A stretch of DNA of 64,000 nucleotides from Alicyclobacillus pomorum DSM 14955 (lineage in GTDB: Bacteria; Bacillota; Bacilli; Alicyclobacillales; Alicyclobacillaceae): the NCBI RefSeq assembly GCF_000472905.1, contig NZ_AXAR01000002.1, positions 62,001 to 126,000 of the forward strand, in the 5' to 3' direction. Shown one piece after another: positions 27,588-35,483 of this stretch. The position numbers and the translations under genes are program-made. The notes below the pieces were generated by a model. The model saw nothing but the letters and a program-made list of their open reading frames with translations, was not told the DNA's origin and searched no databases. Every line of letters starts with the position of its first letter. The first letter of the stretch is position 1.

Positions 27588-27785
27588 TACCGCGCCTACC
27601 ATGATTTGCGGTGATGCAGAGAGGCGTTTGACTCACAAGCTCGCTTCTTGGAACTGTGGGCGCAATGGCAACGGGACGCAGCAGGTCTGAACCAAGCGTT
27701 GACCGAAATCTCTCGATTGATGACTCAAGCTGCTGCCAACTACGAGTCTACTGATGCACAGATTGCCAATACATTTGGCCGCTAA
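27588..27785 (+). pseudogene. WXG100 (EsxA-like) protein C-terminal remnant
   Basis: In one frame ending at TAA 27783-27785 the sequence is FDSQARFLELWAQWQRDAAG, then LNQALTEISRLMTQAAANYE and STDAQIANTFGR. This is the second helix of a WXG100 protein (A..Y..TD..IA..F ending), the small substrates of type VII secretion. Upstream the same frame holds AYHDLR then a TGA (27612-27614) and no WXG turn or start. The gene is broken. Its presence 3.7 kb from the decayed essC supports a lost T7SS locus. Confidence 0.65.
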
Positions 27786-28013
27786 TCTTCAGTTCCTCCG
27801 CAGAAATCTTTTGTTGTTCCAATCACCTACACAGAGAAACGGTTGAATCACAGAGAATAGCCGTGACACGGGTACAAGGGTGAGAGAAACTCCAAAGTTG
27901 CCTCGCGCGTACACGCCGAGGTTTGATTTGGTGTTGTCTGCTCCTGTGCCTATGTTGGTGTCTGTTTTGATTCGAGTGAGTATGTAAGGACTCCAATACC
28001 ATCCGCGCACCCC

Positions 28014-28047
28014 AAAACCCGCAGCCCCCATTGGGCTGCGGGTTTTA
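28014..28047. terminator. Strong terminator between the WXG100 remnant and the deacetylase
   Basis: A 14-bp stem AAAACCCGCAGCCC / GGGCTGCGGGTTTT with a 5-nt loop. It can work in either direction. Confidence 0.88.
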
Positions 28048-28113
28048 TAGCGAAAGCAATCGTTTCAGCGGAAGGCCTGTCATCACGGACGCAGTTGACC
28101 CTTTGCGAGGCAT

Positions 28114-28974
28114 TCAATAATACGCCGGAGTATCGAGCAATTCCGGTACTGTTTTAAATTGATACCCTCCACCTCTCAGGGTTCGAATGATGTGAGGCAA
28201 AGCTTGAACCGTGTCGTTCAGACTTTCACCACGTCCCCCCGCCGAATGCATCAAGATGATGGACCCTGGTTTTGTGTGTGCCAACACATTCACGGACACC
28301 TGTTCTGCAGTGAGGCCGGACCAGTCCAGGCTATCCACATTCCAGAACAAGATTTTGTCCTTCAGCGCGATGACCTCACGGATGACCTCATTGTCCAACG
28401 CGCCGTACGGAGGCCTGAAAAACCGTGGGCGGACGCCAGCTACGCGATGGATGAGATTTGTGGTTTCTTCAATTTGCACGGGAACCTGTGACGCCGGGAT
28501 CTTCGTGAAGTTCGGATGGCTCCAGCTGTGATTGCCTACGATATGTCCATCTCGTACCAGTCGCCTTAAGATGCGTGGGTTCGACTGAACTCGTTGACCT
28601 ACGCACATAAAGGTGGCTTTAATTCTGTATGCATCCAGAACCTGCTGTATTCTTGGTGTCCAGAGGTCATCCGGACCATCGTCGAAGGTGAGTGCCACCT
28701 CTCGCTTATTTGTTGGCCCCTCTAGGATGATTTCGTTGGGATACAGCGCGTGCCAGTCAACATGTACGGCATACGGTGGGCGTTCCGGACTCCGTTCGGG
28801 CCCGCCTTCCAATGGAGGCTGCTGTCGAGAAGGATCACTACGGAAATGACCGTCACGATGGCTATCCTGAGTTACAAATCCTCGTACTAAGTACGGATCT
28901 AGTGTATAAGACGGATTGGCTCCGACCTCGTGCGAGTCGAAACTCCAGAAGTTTGGCGGATTGTAGTTGTACAT
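28114..28974 (-). CDS. Polysaccharide deacetylase (NodB/CE4), cytoplasmic-type or leaderless
   Basis: 286 residues from ATG 28974, with AAGGTGG upstream (GTG 28983 is an alternative). CE4 motifs: REVALTFDDGPDDLWTPRIQ (catalytic Asp and metal Asp), DGHIVGNHSWSHPNFTKIPA (metal His pair), RFFRPPYGALDNEVIREV, and NVDSLDWSG with SIILMHSAGG. These fit PdaA/PdaB/CDA-type peptidoglycan or chitooligosaccharide deacetylases. The first 90 residues are Pro/Asp/Arg-rich and hold no signal peptide. That is unusual for a wall enzyme; it may be a spore-associated protein released in the mother cell (inference). Confidence 0.85.
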   Translation of the reverse strand: MYNYNPPNFWSFDSHEVGANPSYTLDPYLVRGFVTQDSHRDGHFRSDPSRQQPPLEGGPERSPERPPYAVHVDWHALYPNEIILEGPTNKREVALTFDDGPDDLWTPRIQQVLDAYRIKATFMCVGQRVQSNPRILRRLVRDGHIVGNHSWSHPNFTKIPASQVPVQIEETTNLIHRVAGVRPRFFRPPYGALDNEVIREVIALKDKILFWNVDSLDWSGLTAEQVSVNVLAHTKPGSIILMHSAGGRGESLNDTVQALPHIIRTLRGGGYQFKTVPELLDTPAYY

Positions 28975-29559
28975 CGCGTCCACCTTGTCTGTGGTATTTT
29001 CGAAGTCACTGTCACACTATGCTGGGTGTACGCCCGAGTCCAATCCGCTCGAAAAAATGGGCTCCTGCATGTGACATGAGGTTCGTGAACAACTGGCGCT
29101 GGCAGATGCCCCATGTACCCCGTCCGCTCGGACGTAAGACAAGCGGCGTGGCACATCAGCGTTGTCGCAGTGGCTACGGAAAGGAAGAATCAAATATTTC
29201 GAGCATATTGTCGAAAGTTCGGGGAATGCCGTGAACGCCTTTCACTTTTATTTCGGTGGGATAACGTCGGGAAACACCGGGTCCACGGCTCGGATCAGGA
29301 ATGAGAGCATGATGTCCACCCACGTCATTATTTCCCGAGAAATGTCGAACAGTGGTATGAAGATATGCCTGTCCTCACATCAGCAAAGCCCGCAGACCTA
29401 TCCATTGGCCTGCGGGCTTTTCGGTGTGGAGTCTCCATGTCGCGAGTGAGGCGTCTTCGGCCACAAACCATCCGACCACCGTTCCGGAGCCGACGCATGG
29501 TCTCCATTCAACGGTTTGTGCGGCTCAACCACGGTTCAGAGCGGATGGAAGTGTCGCCA
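28975..29559. other. Gap with a terminator
   Basis: No supported gene. A plus-strand frame near 29215-29380 has a protein-like stretch (ESSGNAVNAFHFYFGG) reminiscent of GerPF-like spore proteins, but it is too short and altered to call. Confidence 0.3.
29385..29422. terminator. Hairpin terminator
   Basis: AAAGCCCGCAG and CTGCGGGCTTT with a 14-nt loop, followed by TCGG on the plus side. There is no intact gene directly upstream on the plus strand, so it may be left over from a lost gene. Confidence 0.7.
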
Positions 29560-30225
29560 TTACTCTCCGTACGCATTCAGTGCATTGATGGAATGTGCAA
29601 AAGCTGAACCCGCTTTGACGGCCGTGGCGACCAGTACAGCTTCTGCGACTTCCTCTTTCGTTGCACCTTGTTTCTTTGCCGCCTTTACATGCGCGTCAAT
29701 GCAGTAAGGACACCCTGTTACGTGTGCAACGGCCACGCCAATCAGTTCCTTATCTTTCGCAGAAATCCGGCCCGCCTTCATCGCCTCTTGGGCAAAATGA
29801 CGGAACGCCTTGAATGCGTCCTCGTGCAGATTGGAATATTCGCCGAGTCTCTTCGAATAGGAACCCCGATACAAGACATCGTCTGCGGTCTCATCGTAAG
29901 CGTTCAACGCGTTCACGCCGTGAGCCATGGAAGAGCCGGCTTTGAGATACGTGGCGACCATGATGGCCTCAGCCATTTCTTCTTTTGAAACCTCATATTT
30001 GCGTTTTGCATCTCCAACATGTTTTTCGATGCAGTATGGGCACCCTGTTACATGCGATACGGCAACTGCGATTAACTCCTTGGTCTTTCCTGAAATACGG
30101 CCTGGTGCCATCGCCTTTGCCGAAAACGTGTGAAAAGCATTCACAGCATCAGGCGCAAGGTCTCCCATCTCTTTGAGTCGAGCAGTATACGACTTTCTGT
30201 ACAAAACATCATCATTGATGGCCAT
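29560..30225 (-). CDS. Double AhpD/carboxymuconolactone-decarboxylase-like protein
   Basis: 221 residues from ATG 30225, with GGAAGGAG upstream. Two near-identical CMD domains are fused head to tail. In the first, GKTKELIAVAVSHVTGCPYC is followed by IEKHVGDAKR; in the second, AKDKELIGVAVAHVTGCPYC is followed by IDAHVKAAKK. Each has the AhpD-type redox motif E....C-P-Y-C...H. Linkers LYRKSYTARLKEMGDL and LYRGSYSKRLGEYSNL show the internal duplication. AhpD-like proteins reduce peroxides or partner peroxiredoxins through the Cys pair. It lies 106 bp downstream of thioredoxin. Confidence 0.9.
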   Translation of the reverse strand: MAINDDVLYRKSYTARLKEMGDLAPDAVNAFHTFSAKAMAPGRISGKTKELIAVAVSHVTGCPYCIEKHVGDAKRKYEVSKEEMAEAIMVATYLKAGSSMAHGVNALNAYDETADDVLYRGSYSKRLGEYSNLHEDAFKAFRHFAQEAMKAGRISAKDKELIGVAVAHVTGCPYCIDAHVKAAKKQGATKEEVAEAVLVATAVKAGSAFAHSINALNAYGE

Positions 30226-30331
30226 GATGGTTTCACTCCTTCCAACATAAAACATGAATCCATTTGCAAAATTTCACCAAAGTGATTCAACACGTCAGTA
30301 TGTTGCCTTTTGGCTGTGCTATCACTGACTA

Positions 30332-30652
30332 TCACAAAACGTCAGCGAGTTCTGCCATGATGTTGTTCTTTGGCATGTAGCCGACAAGTTGTTTCACCGG
30401 TTTACCGTTTTTAAAAACCATCATGGTGGGAATGCTCATAATGCCAAACTTGCTTGCGGTTTCAGGATTTTCATCAACATTCAGCTTGCCAACTTGCAAA
30501 GTTCCATCCAGCTCGTTCGCGACTTCCTCAAGAACGGGTGCAAGAATTTTACATGGACCGCACCAATCCGCATAGAAGTCGAGTAGCACCGGTTTGTCCG
30601 CATTCGTGAACGATGTGAACGTTTGGTCTGTTACCTTTGCAATACTTGCCAT
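30332..30652 (-). CDS. trxA: Thioredoxin
   Basis: 106 residues from ATG 30652, with GAAGGAGG upstream. The active site is YADWCGPCKILAPVLEEVA (CGPC at about residues 32-35), and SIPTMMVFKNGKPV carries the cis-Pro. It is a general dithiol reductant. It is transcribed away from the HxlR regulator and towards the double AhpD gene. It could feed electrons to that protein (inference). Confidence 0.95.
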   Translation of the reverse strand: MASIAKVTDQTFTSFTNADKPVLLDFYADWCGPCKILAPVLEEVANELDGTLQVGKLNVDENPETASKFGIMSIPTMMVFKNGKPVKQLVGYMPKNNIMAELADVL

Positions 30653-30708
30653 ATTATCTCCTCCTTCGTCTATATCACTCATGAAACTGATTTACACAAT
30701 GTTATTCA

Positions 30709-30756
30709 GTTACTTTTCGTAACCCATGCACAAACTATACATCGTCTACTTTTCGT
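30709..30756. promoter_or_regulatory. Candidate HxlR operator in the trxA/hxlR intergenic region
   Basis: GTTAC-TTTTC-GTAAC at 30709-30723 is a perfect 5-bp inverted repeat. Its core TACTTTTCGT recurs at 30747-30756, 36 bp away. Inverted and repeated sites of this size are usual for HxlR dimers. Confidence 0.45.
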
Positions 30757-30799
30757 TTGTCAACGGTTCGGGTAAAATTAGAGTGGGAGGCGAAAACAG

Positions 30800-31135
30800 A
30801 TGAGTACGAATGCGAAGGCGAAGGAAGTTGTTCCTCTCTGTTCAAAATTTCAATGGGCATTCACCCTGCTTGGGAGACCTTGGACTGGCATGATTGTTCG
30901 GGCATTGCTGAGTGGACCGAAGCGTTCAAAAGAAATTCTCGAAAGCATTCCAAGCATAAGCAGCAGAGTGCTTCATCAACGGCTGAGTGAGTTAGAAGAT
31001 GCAGGGATTGTCCAACGTACCATTTATCAAGAGAAGCCCGTACGCGTTGAGTACGGATTAACGGAAATGGGTAGAACGTTGGGGCCGGCGATGGATGAAA
31101 TTCAAAAATGGGCGGATAGATGGTGCAACGAATGA
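30800..31135 (+). CDS. HxlR-family winged-helix regulator
   Basis: 111 residues from ATG 30800, with GGGAGGCGA upstream. Family pattern: FTLLGRPWTGMIVRALLSGP, then RSKEILESIPSISSRVLHQR and LSELEDAGIVQRTIYQEKPV, which are the recognition helix and wing. A Cys near the N-terminus (VPLCSKFQW) is common in redox- or aldehyde-sensing members such as HxlR, HypR and YodB. It is divergent from thioredoxin and the double AhpD, so control of these thiol genes is likely. Confidence 0.9.
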   Translation: MSTNAKAKEVVPLCSKFQWAFTLLGRPWTGMIVRALLSGPKRSKEILESIPSISSRVLHQRLSELEDAGIVQRTIYQEKPVRVEYGLTEMGRTLGPAMDEIQKWADRWCNE

Positions 31136-31138
31136 AAA

Positions 31139-31160
31139 TAAACGCCTGAAAGGCGGTTTT
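31139..31160 (+). terminator. Short terminator after the HxlR gene
   Basis: AACGCC / GGCGGTT with a TGAAA loop, followed by TTGTG. A weak stem. Confidence 0.5.
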
Positions 31161-31999
31161 GTGTTGATGATGACAACGCATACTGAACTCAATAAGGATA
31201 TGCGATGTTTGTCGCTTCTTGGCGTTAGAGCAGGATAAATCGTGTTTTGACTGATGTATACACCCCTCAAGACTAAGGAAGGGCATTCCATGAAGGTGCT
31301 CGAAACTGCCTCGAGACGGCAAATGCAAGTTTTGATTGTCCATCGGCGGTTCCGCTGTGCAGCTTTCCGGACACCCCGTGATGATTCATTGAGGCAGCTC
31401 AATCAATGTAGAGGCAGGAGAAGGGAAACCTTCCATTGGTTTCACCTTTGTGTTTCCCCAACTAAAAAATGTAGAAAAACGCGGCGCTCTGATATACCAC
31501 GTTTTGTATATTCATGCACATCGATGCTTTCATCCTACTTCAGCACTCGCCCCCGTGAATAACAATCATTTCATATCATTTCGTTGACAACCAACCTAGT
31601 GTGATGACTTGGGTGTTGGGATTTGTTTGAGTTGAACCCATGGAATTGGGTTACTCGAATGCAAAATGAAGAAGACTTGCTCGGTTCATTCTTGCTTATA
31701 CCGAACAGACTTGACGATGCTGTCCAGTTCTTTACCATATCTCACAGTCGTCTCTGGCAACGTGAACACATATCAAAGAGAAGGCAATTAGTCGTGGATT
31801 CACATGACTGAGGGGCGTGAGGCGCCTTCACCAATCGTATCCACGACCAACCAACAAAAAGACAACTTCCGTCGCGGAGGCTAGTTCTTTATACATTACA
31901 ACATCTGCACTGGGCGTCAGCCGTCGATTAGGAGTTCTCCCTGTCTGCAGTAGTGCGCTTGGGATTGATTGCAGGAATTTGATGGGTCATAGGTTCTCC
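31161..31999. other. Long gap without a clear gene; contains an inverted repeat
   Basis: An unrecognised 62-codon frame (31623-31811, +; LLGSFLLIPNRLDDAVQFF) has no ribosome site and may be a remnant. GTCGTGGAT (31791-31799) pairs with ATCCACGAC (31839-31847), with a GGCG/CGCC stem inside: a structured RNA or terminator-like element of unknown role. Confidence 0.35.
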
Positions 32000-33460
32000 T
32001 CATATCTGTGTTTTGGTTGGATTGCTTGCCATGACGGCCCGGGCCTGCGTGCGAATTCGGCGGTCTGCGAGGGTCATGACAAGTGCCAAGGCGCTCACTG
32101 CAATCATGATGATGGCAATGACGTGCAGGTCATGATCCGTAACACTCTTGTGAAAGACGATGCTAATAATCGAAGAGGAACCAATCGAGCCGATGTACGC
32201 AAAGGTCCGGAGCAGACCCGACGCGGTACCGATTTGGTTGGCTTTGACCTGGGTGTAGAGGGCGGTCTGGTTCCCTATGGCCATGGTACCTAGTGTGATC
32301 CCGAAGATTAAGGTGATGGCCACCATCCAAATCATCGGGGTACTCGTGGTGAGCAGGAGGACTCCGACAGAAGCTACGAGTGAAGAGACGGCGGCCGCGA
32401 TGAGGGGTCCGCGCAGCAGGTTGTGACGTGAGATGGGCCGGACCACGATGGCCGAGAGGCCACTCATGGGCAACAAAAGTAAACCGGCTCCTTGCGAGGA
32501 AATCCCCCGTCCAGCCTCGAGCCACTGACTAATCCCATAGAGCACGGTATAGACGCAAAGCGATAGCAATGCCATCCGGAGATAAGTACGGGTGAGCGCT
32601 AAGTTCGAAGTGAACAGGCGAACGTCGAAGAAGGGATGGCGTGCTCGCAACTCCCATACCACGAGGCCAACGGCGAGTATCACGGCCAGCCCGAGAGCGA
32701 CCCAGTCCGGGTGGGGTAGCGAGAACAGGAACACCAGGAGCGCGGTAACCGTTGCACCAAAGCCAACAATGCCTGTAACGTCGATTCGAGATGCAATTTC
32801 TCTGACACTTCTTGTACCCTCCACGCGGGTGTCCCGGGGGATCCAGAGAGCAGCCATTAACAGCGCAACCAGCGCGACGGGGACGTTGACGAAAAATACC
32901 GTCCGCCATCCCCAAGCGCCGACAAGTACGCCACCTAGAGGCAGCCCAAGAGCCGCTGTCACCGTCGCCGCAATCTGCAGCCCGCCGAGTACACCCCCGG
33001 GCGGCTCGGTCAGCCCGGCCCGTTCGGCTCGGCGGCGGATAAGGAGCATGGCAGAGGGGTAGCCGGCAGAGGTACCGATCCCGATGAGCACTCGGGAGAC
33101 AATGAGCGTCGGCAAGTTCTGGGCCATCCCGCCCACGAGGCCGCCTGCAAGAACGATGAGGATGCCCGTTAGGAAGACCCGGCGAGGCCCAAATACTTCC
33201 GCCAGCTTTCCACACGTCGGTTGGGCGACCGCGCAAGCCAGGTAGAGCGCGCTAACGAGCACTGACGTGCTACCGACCGAGACGTGCGTTGCACTGGCGA
33301 TAGCTAACAGGGCCGTTGCAATCATGGAGCTGTTGATGGGGTTCAACGCAGACCCGATGAACATCGGCGTCACGAACCGCCACGAAAAGGCGTCCCCACC
33401 TCCAATTGGGCCGCCCGACTGACTGCGGTCAGCTCGAGCTCGATTTCTAGTCTTTTGCAT
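32000..33460 (-). CDS. MFS transporter, DHA2 type (drug/solute exporter)
   Basis: 486 residues from ATG 33460, with AAAGAGGAAA upstream, and about 14 hydrophobic segments. TCGKLAEVFGPRRVFLTG is the A-motif between segments 2 and 3, and SRVLIGIGTSAGYPSAMLLI is the drug-exporter region of segment 4-5. LGGLQIAATVTAALGLPLGG and GAWGWRTVFFVNVPVALVAL form the C-motif area and the WRxxFxxNxP signature of DHA2 (EmrB/QacA). It probably exports a toxic compound. There is no dedicated regulator beside it. Confidence 0.9.
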   Translation of the reverse strand: MQKTRNRARADRSQSGGPIGGGDAFSWRFVTPMFIGSALNPINSSMIATALLAIASATHVSVGSTSVLVSALYLACAVAQPTCGKLAEVFGPRRVFLTGILIVLAGGLVGGMAQNLPTLIVSRVLIGIGTSAGYPSAMLLIRRRAERAGLTEPPGGVLGGLQIAATVTAALGLPLGGVLVGAWGWRTVFFVNVPVALVALLMAALWIPRDTRVEGTRSVREIASRIDVTGIVGFGATVTALLVFLFSLPHPDWVALGLAVILAVGLVVWELRARHPFFDVRLFTSNLALTRTYLRMALLSLCVYTVLYGISQWLEAGRGISSQGAGLLLLPMSGLSAIVVRPISRHNLLRGPLIAAAVSSLVASVGVLLLTTSTPMIWMVAITLIFGITLGTMAIGNQTALYTQVKANQIGTASGLLRTFAYIGSIGSSSIISIVFHKSVTDHDLHVIAIIMIAVSALALVMTLADRRIRTQARAVMASNPTKTQI

Positions 33461-33658
33461 CGAGATTTCCTCTTTCCGTCTGATGCTGTCAACGGTGATG
33501 GCGCTATTCCTTCAGATCCCTATCCATGACGCGGTTTATCTACAATGCTTTCGTCTTGGTGGGTTCATACACCGTGCGCGTGGATATCAGACTTCATGCC
33601 CAGTTGAGCTAGAGTGTCTATCATAAGATTCGTGTTTCCGGGCATACTGGTATCGACT

Positions 33659-34228
33659 TTAACCCAATGACTCAATCCAAGCGTCGACCGTCAGCACATC
33701 TGCCTGACGAGGGAACACCTTCTCGATGAGAACGCGGTGAACCTCAGGATCGGCATCGAGACATGCATCTGAAAGCACCGTAAGCGCAAAGTCTTTATCC
33801 GCCGCTTCCCGCAAGGTCGATAGAACGACTCCGCTCGTGGCAATACCGCTAAGAATCAGCGTGTCGATTTGGCGGGATCGGAGTATGACTTCCAGATTGC
33901 TTCCAGCGAACGCGCTAACTCGAAACTTCGTAACAACTGGCTCGCCTGGTTGTGGCTGCACGGATTCATGAATTTGCGTCGCTGTGTCTGAGACAGTCAT
34001 TCCACCGAATTGAGAAACTTGTGAGAAAGACTTGTTTCGTGGGCTGATCTCGGGATAACCTTCACTAAATGCGACTCGCACAAAAATCACCGGAATGTTG
34101 TGTCGACGTGCGGCTTCCACGGCTTTTTGGAACGGAAGCAGCGCTTTCCCGTTTTCTGCGAAACGCGACACAATGCCGTTTTGTACATCCATGACCAACA
34201 GTGCGGTCTTATCGTGATGATTCTGCAC
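33659..34228 (-). CDS. Isochorismatase-like hydrolase lacking the usual catalytic Cys
   Basis: 189 residues from GTG 34228, chosen because AAAAGGAG lies 10 bp upstream; ATG 34249 overlaps that site. The fold landmarks are DKTALLVMDVQNGIV (catalytic Asp), VVTKFRVSAFAGSN (catalytic Lys) and LILSGIATSGVVLSTLREAA. In that last motif the nucleophile position normally reads G-x-x-T-x-x-C; here Val replaces Cys. LSDACLDADPEVHRVL is also typical. Many relatives share this Cys loss, so a different chemistry or a binding role is likely. It is divergent from the TetR gene across a perfect palindrome. Confidence 0.85.
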   Translation of the reverse strand: MQNHHDKTALLVMDVQNGIVSRFAENGKALLPFQKAVEAARRHNIPVIFVRVAFSEGYPEISPRNKSFSQVSQFGGMTVSDTATQIHESVQPQPGEPVVTKFRVSAFAGSNLEVILRSRQIDTLILSGIATSGVVLSTLREAADKDFALTVLSDACLDADPEVHRVLIEKVFPRQADVLTVDAWIESLG

Positions 34229-34260
34229 GTGTTGTACACTCCTTTTCATTATGCTAATCT

Positions 34261-34308
34261 CAAGCGGAGAATTCTCCGTTTGATATTAAACGGAGAATTC
34301 TCCGCTTG
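34261..34308. promoter_or_regulatory. Perfect 21-bp inverted repeat, TetR operator candidate
   Basis: Bases 34261-34281 and 34288-34308 are exact reverse complements (6-bp spacer GATATT). Each arm contains the 14-bp palindrome CGGAGAATTCTCCG. This gives two tandem dimer sites between the TetR gene and the isochorismatase-like gene, so both genes are probably repressed from here. Confidence 0.8.
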
Positions 34309-34350
34309 TCAAGAGCGCTTTGCAATTGAATGTTAGGGAGTGATGGTAGA

Positions 34351-34959
34351 GTGAATGATGCGGAGACAACCCACACTCGTTCTGAACGTCGTGATGCTGC
34401 CGAGAATCGTCAGCGTATATTGAATGCGGCTATTAAGCTATTTGAGCAATACGGTGTTGAACAAGTCAGTATGAATCAAATTGCCACAGAAGCGCAGATT
34501 GGTCCGGGAACGCTCTATCGCCGTTATAGAAACAAAGGTGAATTATGTCTGGATTTAATTAAGGACAACGTTTTTCTACTGTTCGAGGATATTGAAGCGT
34601 ACTTGAAGCAGAACCGGACAGAGCCACCAAGTCAACGATTGAAAGGGATTCTCAGCTTATTTATCCGTTTCAGAGAAACCAAAGCACAATTGCTTAAAGG
34701 AGTCGAGAACTCCGCGTCAACCAATCCACTTAGGTCCCGGACGCAGAGTCCTCTATATAACGAATTGCATCAACTATTCGTCGAACTATTTGACGAGATG
34801 GCTACTACCGAGCAGACCCATGCTAACAGTGTCTTTAGAGCTGATATGCTTTTCACGGCTTTAAGTAGCGATTCCTATCTATTTCAAAGAGAGGTGCGTG
34901 GTTATTCGCCTGAGGAGATTGTGGAACAGCTCTGTTTGACATTTCTTCCGAGAGAATAA
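34351..34959 (+). CDS. TetR-family regulator
   Basis: 202 residues from GTG 34351, with GGGAG 10 bp upstream (ATG 34330 is a weaker alternative). The N-terminal HTH: NRQRILNAAIKLFEQYGVEQ, then VSMNQIATEAQIGPGTLYRR and YRNKGELCLDLI. The C-terminal helical region resembles transcription-factor ligand domains (TetR_C_33-like, LKGVENSAS). It probably binds the perfect repeat just upstream and controls itself and the divergent hydrolase. Confidence 0.9.
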   Translation: MNDAETTHTRSERRDAAENRQRILNAAIKLFEQYGVEQVSMNQIATEAQIGPGTLYRRYRNKGELCLDLIKDNVFLLFEDIEAYLKQNRTEPPSQRLKGILSLFIRFRETKAQLLKGVENSASTNPLRSRTQSPLYNELHQLFVELFDEMATTEQTHANSVFRADMLFTALSSDSYLFQREVRGYSPEEIVEQLCLTFLPRE

Positions 34960-35051
34960 GTGTCCATTGAGTACATCGGGGTGGCGTATGCGTTCGTCAT
35001 GCTGGGGAGTGATAGAATTGAAATTACCAAATCCATCAACAGTTACCCCCT

Positions 35052-35483
35052 TCACTCCCCGCCGTGAGCCACACTGTTGTGTTTTGTGTTGCGAAATACC
35101 CACCATTTGTTTCCAATAAAGTTTACGACAAATGCGACGAGCGTGGAGGCCACCTTACACAACACAAGAGGCCACAGGAGCTTACGTAACATGGACAGTC
35201 CACAGACTGAAATCCCGTAAGACACCCCGTTTAGGGTGATGAACTTGAGGATTTCGGAATACTTCGGTGGATTGCGGTGGGCAAACGTCAAGTATCGGTT
35301 ACACAGATAACTGTTCAATATGCCACACGCATACGAAACCGACTGTGCAAGGATGACGTTCCAGTGCAGAAATCGCACCATCACAAAGAACGTCCCAAAG
35401 TCTACCGCCGTGTTCAGTAAACCAACCAGTGCAAAGCGCACCGATTGGTTGACCGTGTTTCGATGAAATCCTTTATCTTCCAC
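35052..35483 (-). CDS. GtrA-family membrane protein (probable polyprenyl-phosphate-sugar flippase)
   Basis: 143 residues with four membrane segments. SVRFALVGLLNTAVDFGTFF is the signature N-terminal segment, YACGILNSYLCNRYLTF the loop with the conserved N-S-Y...R..TF, and VVNFIGNKWWVF the end. GTG 35483 overlaps the stop of the glycosyltransferase (35473-35475), so the genes are translationally coupled. GtrA proteins move lipid-linked sugars across the membrane, and the GT2 upstream makes them. Confidence 0.88.
   Translation of the reverse strand: MEDKGFHRNTVNQSVRFALVGLLNTAVDFGTFFVMVRFLHWNVILAQSVSYACGILNSYLCNRYLTFAHRNPPKYSEILKFITLNGVSYGISVCGLSMLRKLLWPLVLCKVASTLVAFVVNFIGNKWWVFRNTKHNSVAHGGE

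Noticed and set aside
20063-27785. A functional type VII secretion system
   Set aside because: essC is triply damaged and the WXG100 gene is truncated; no esaA, essA, essB or esaB homologue is present.
27789-28031. Minus-strand 80-codon frame with a plausible C-terminus
   Set aside because: Its start lies inside a strong terminator hairpin and there is no ribosome site.
31623-31811. 62-codon plus-strand frame
   Set aside because: TTG start without a ribosome site and no recognisable family; kept only as a gap note.
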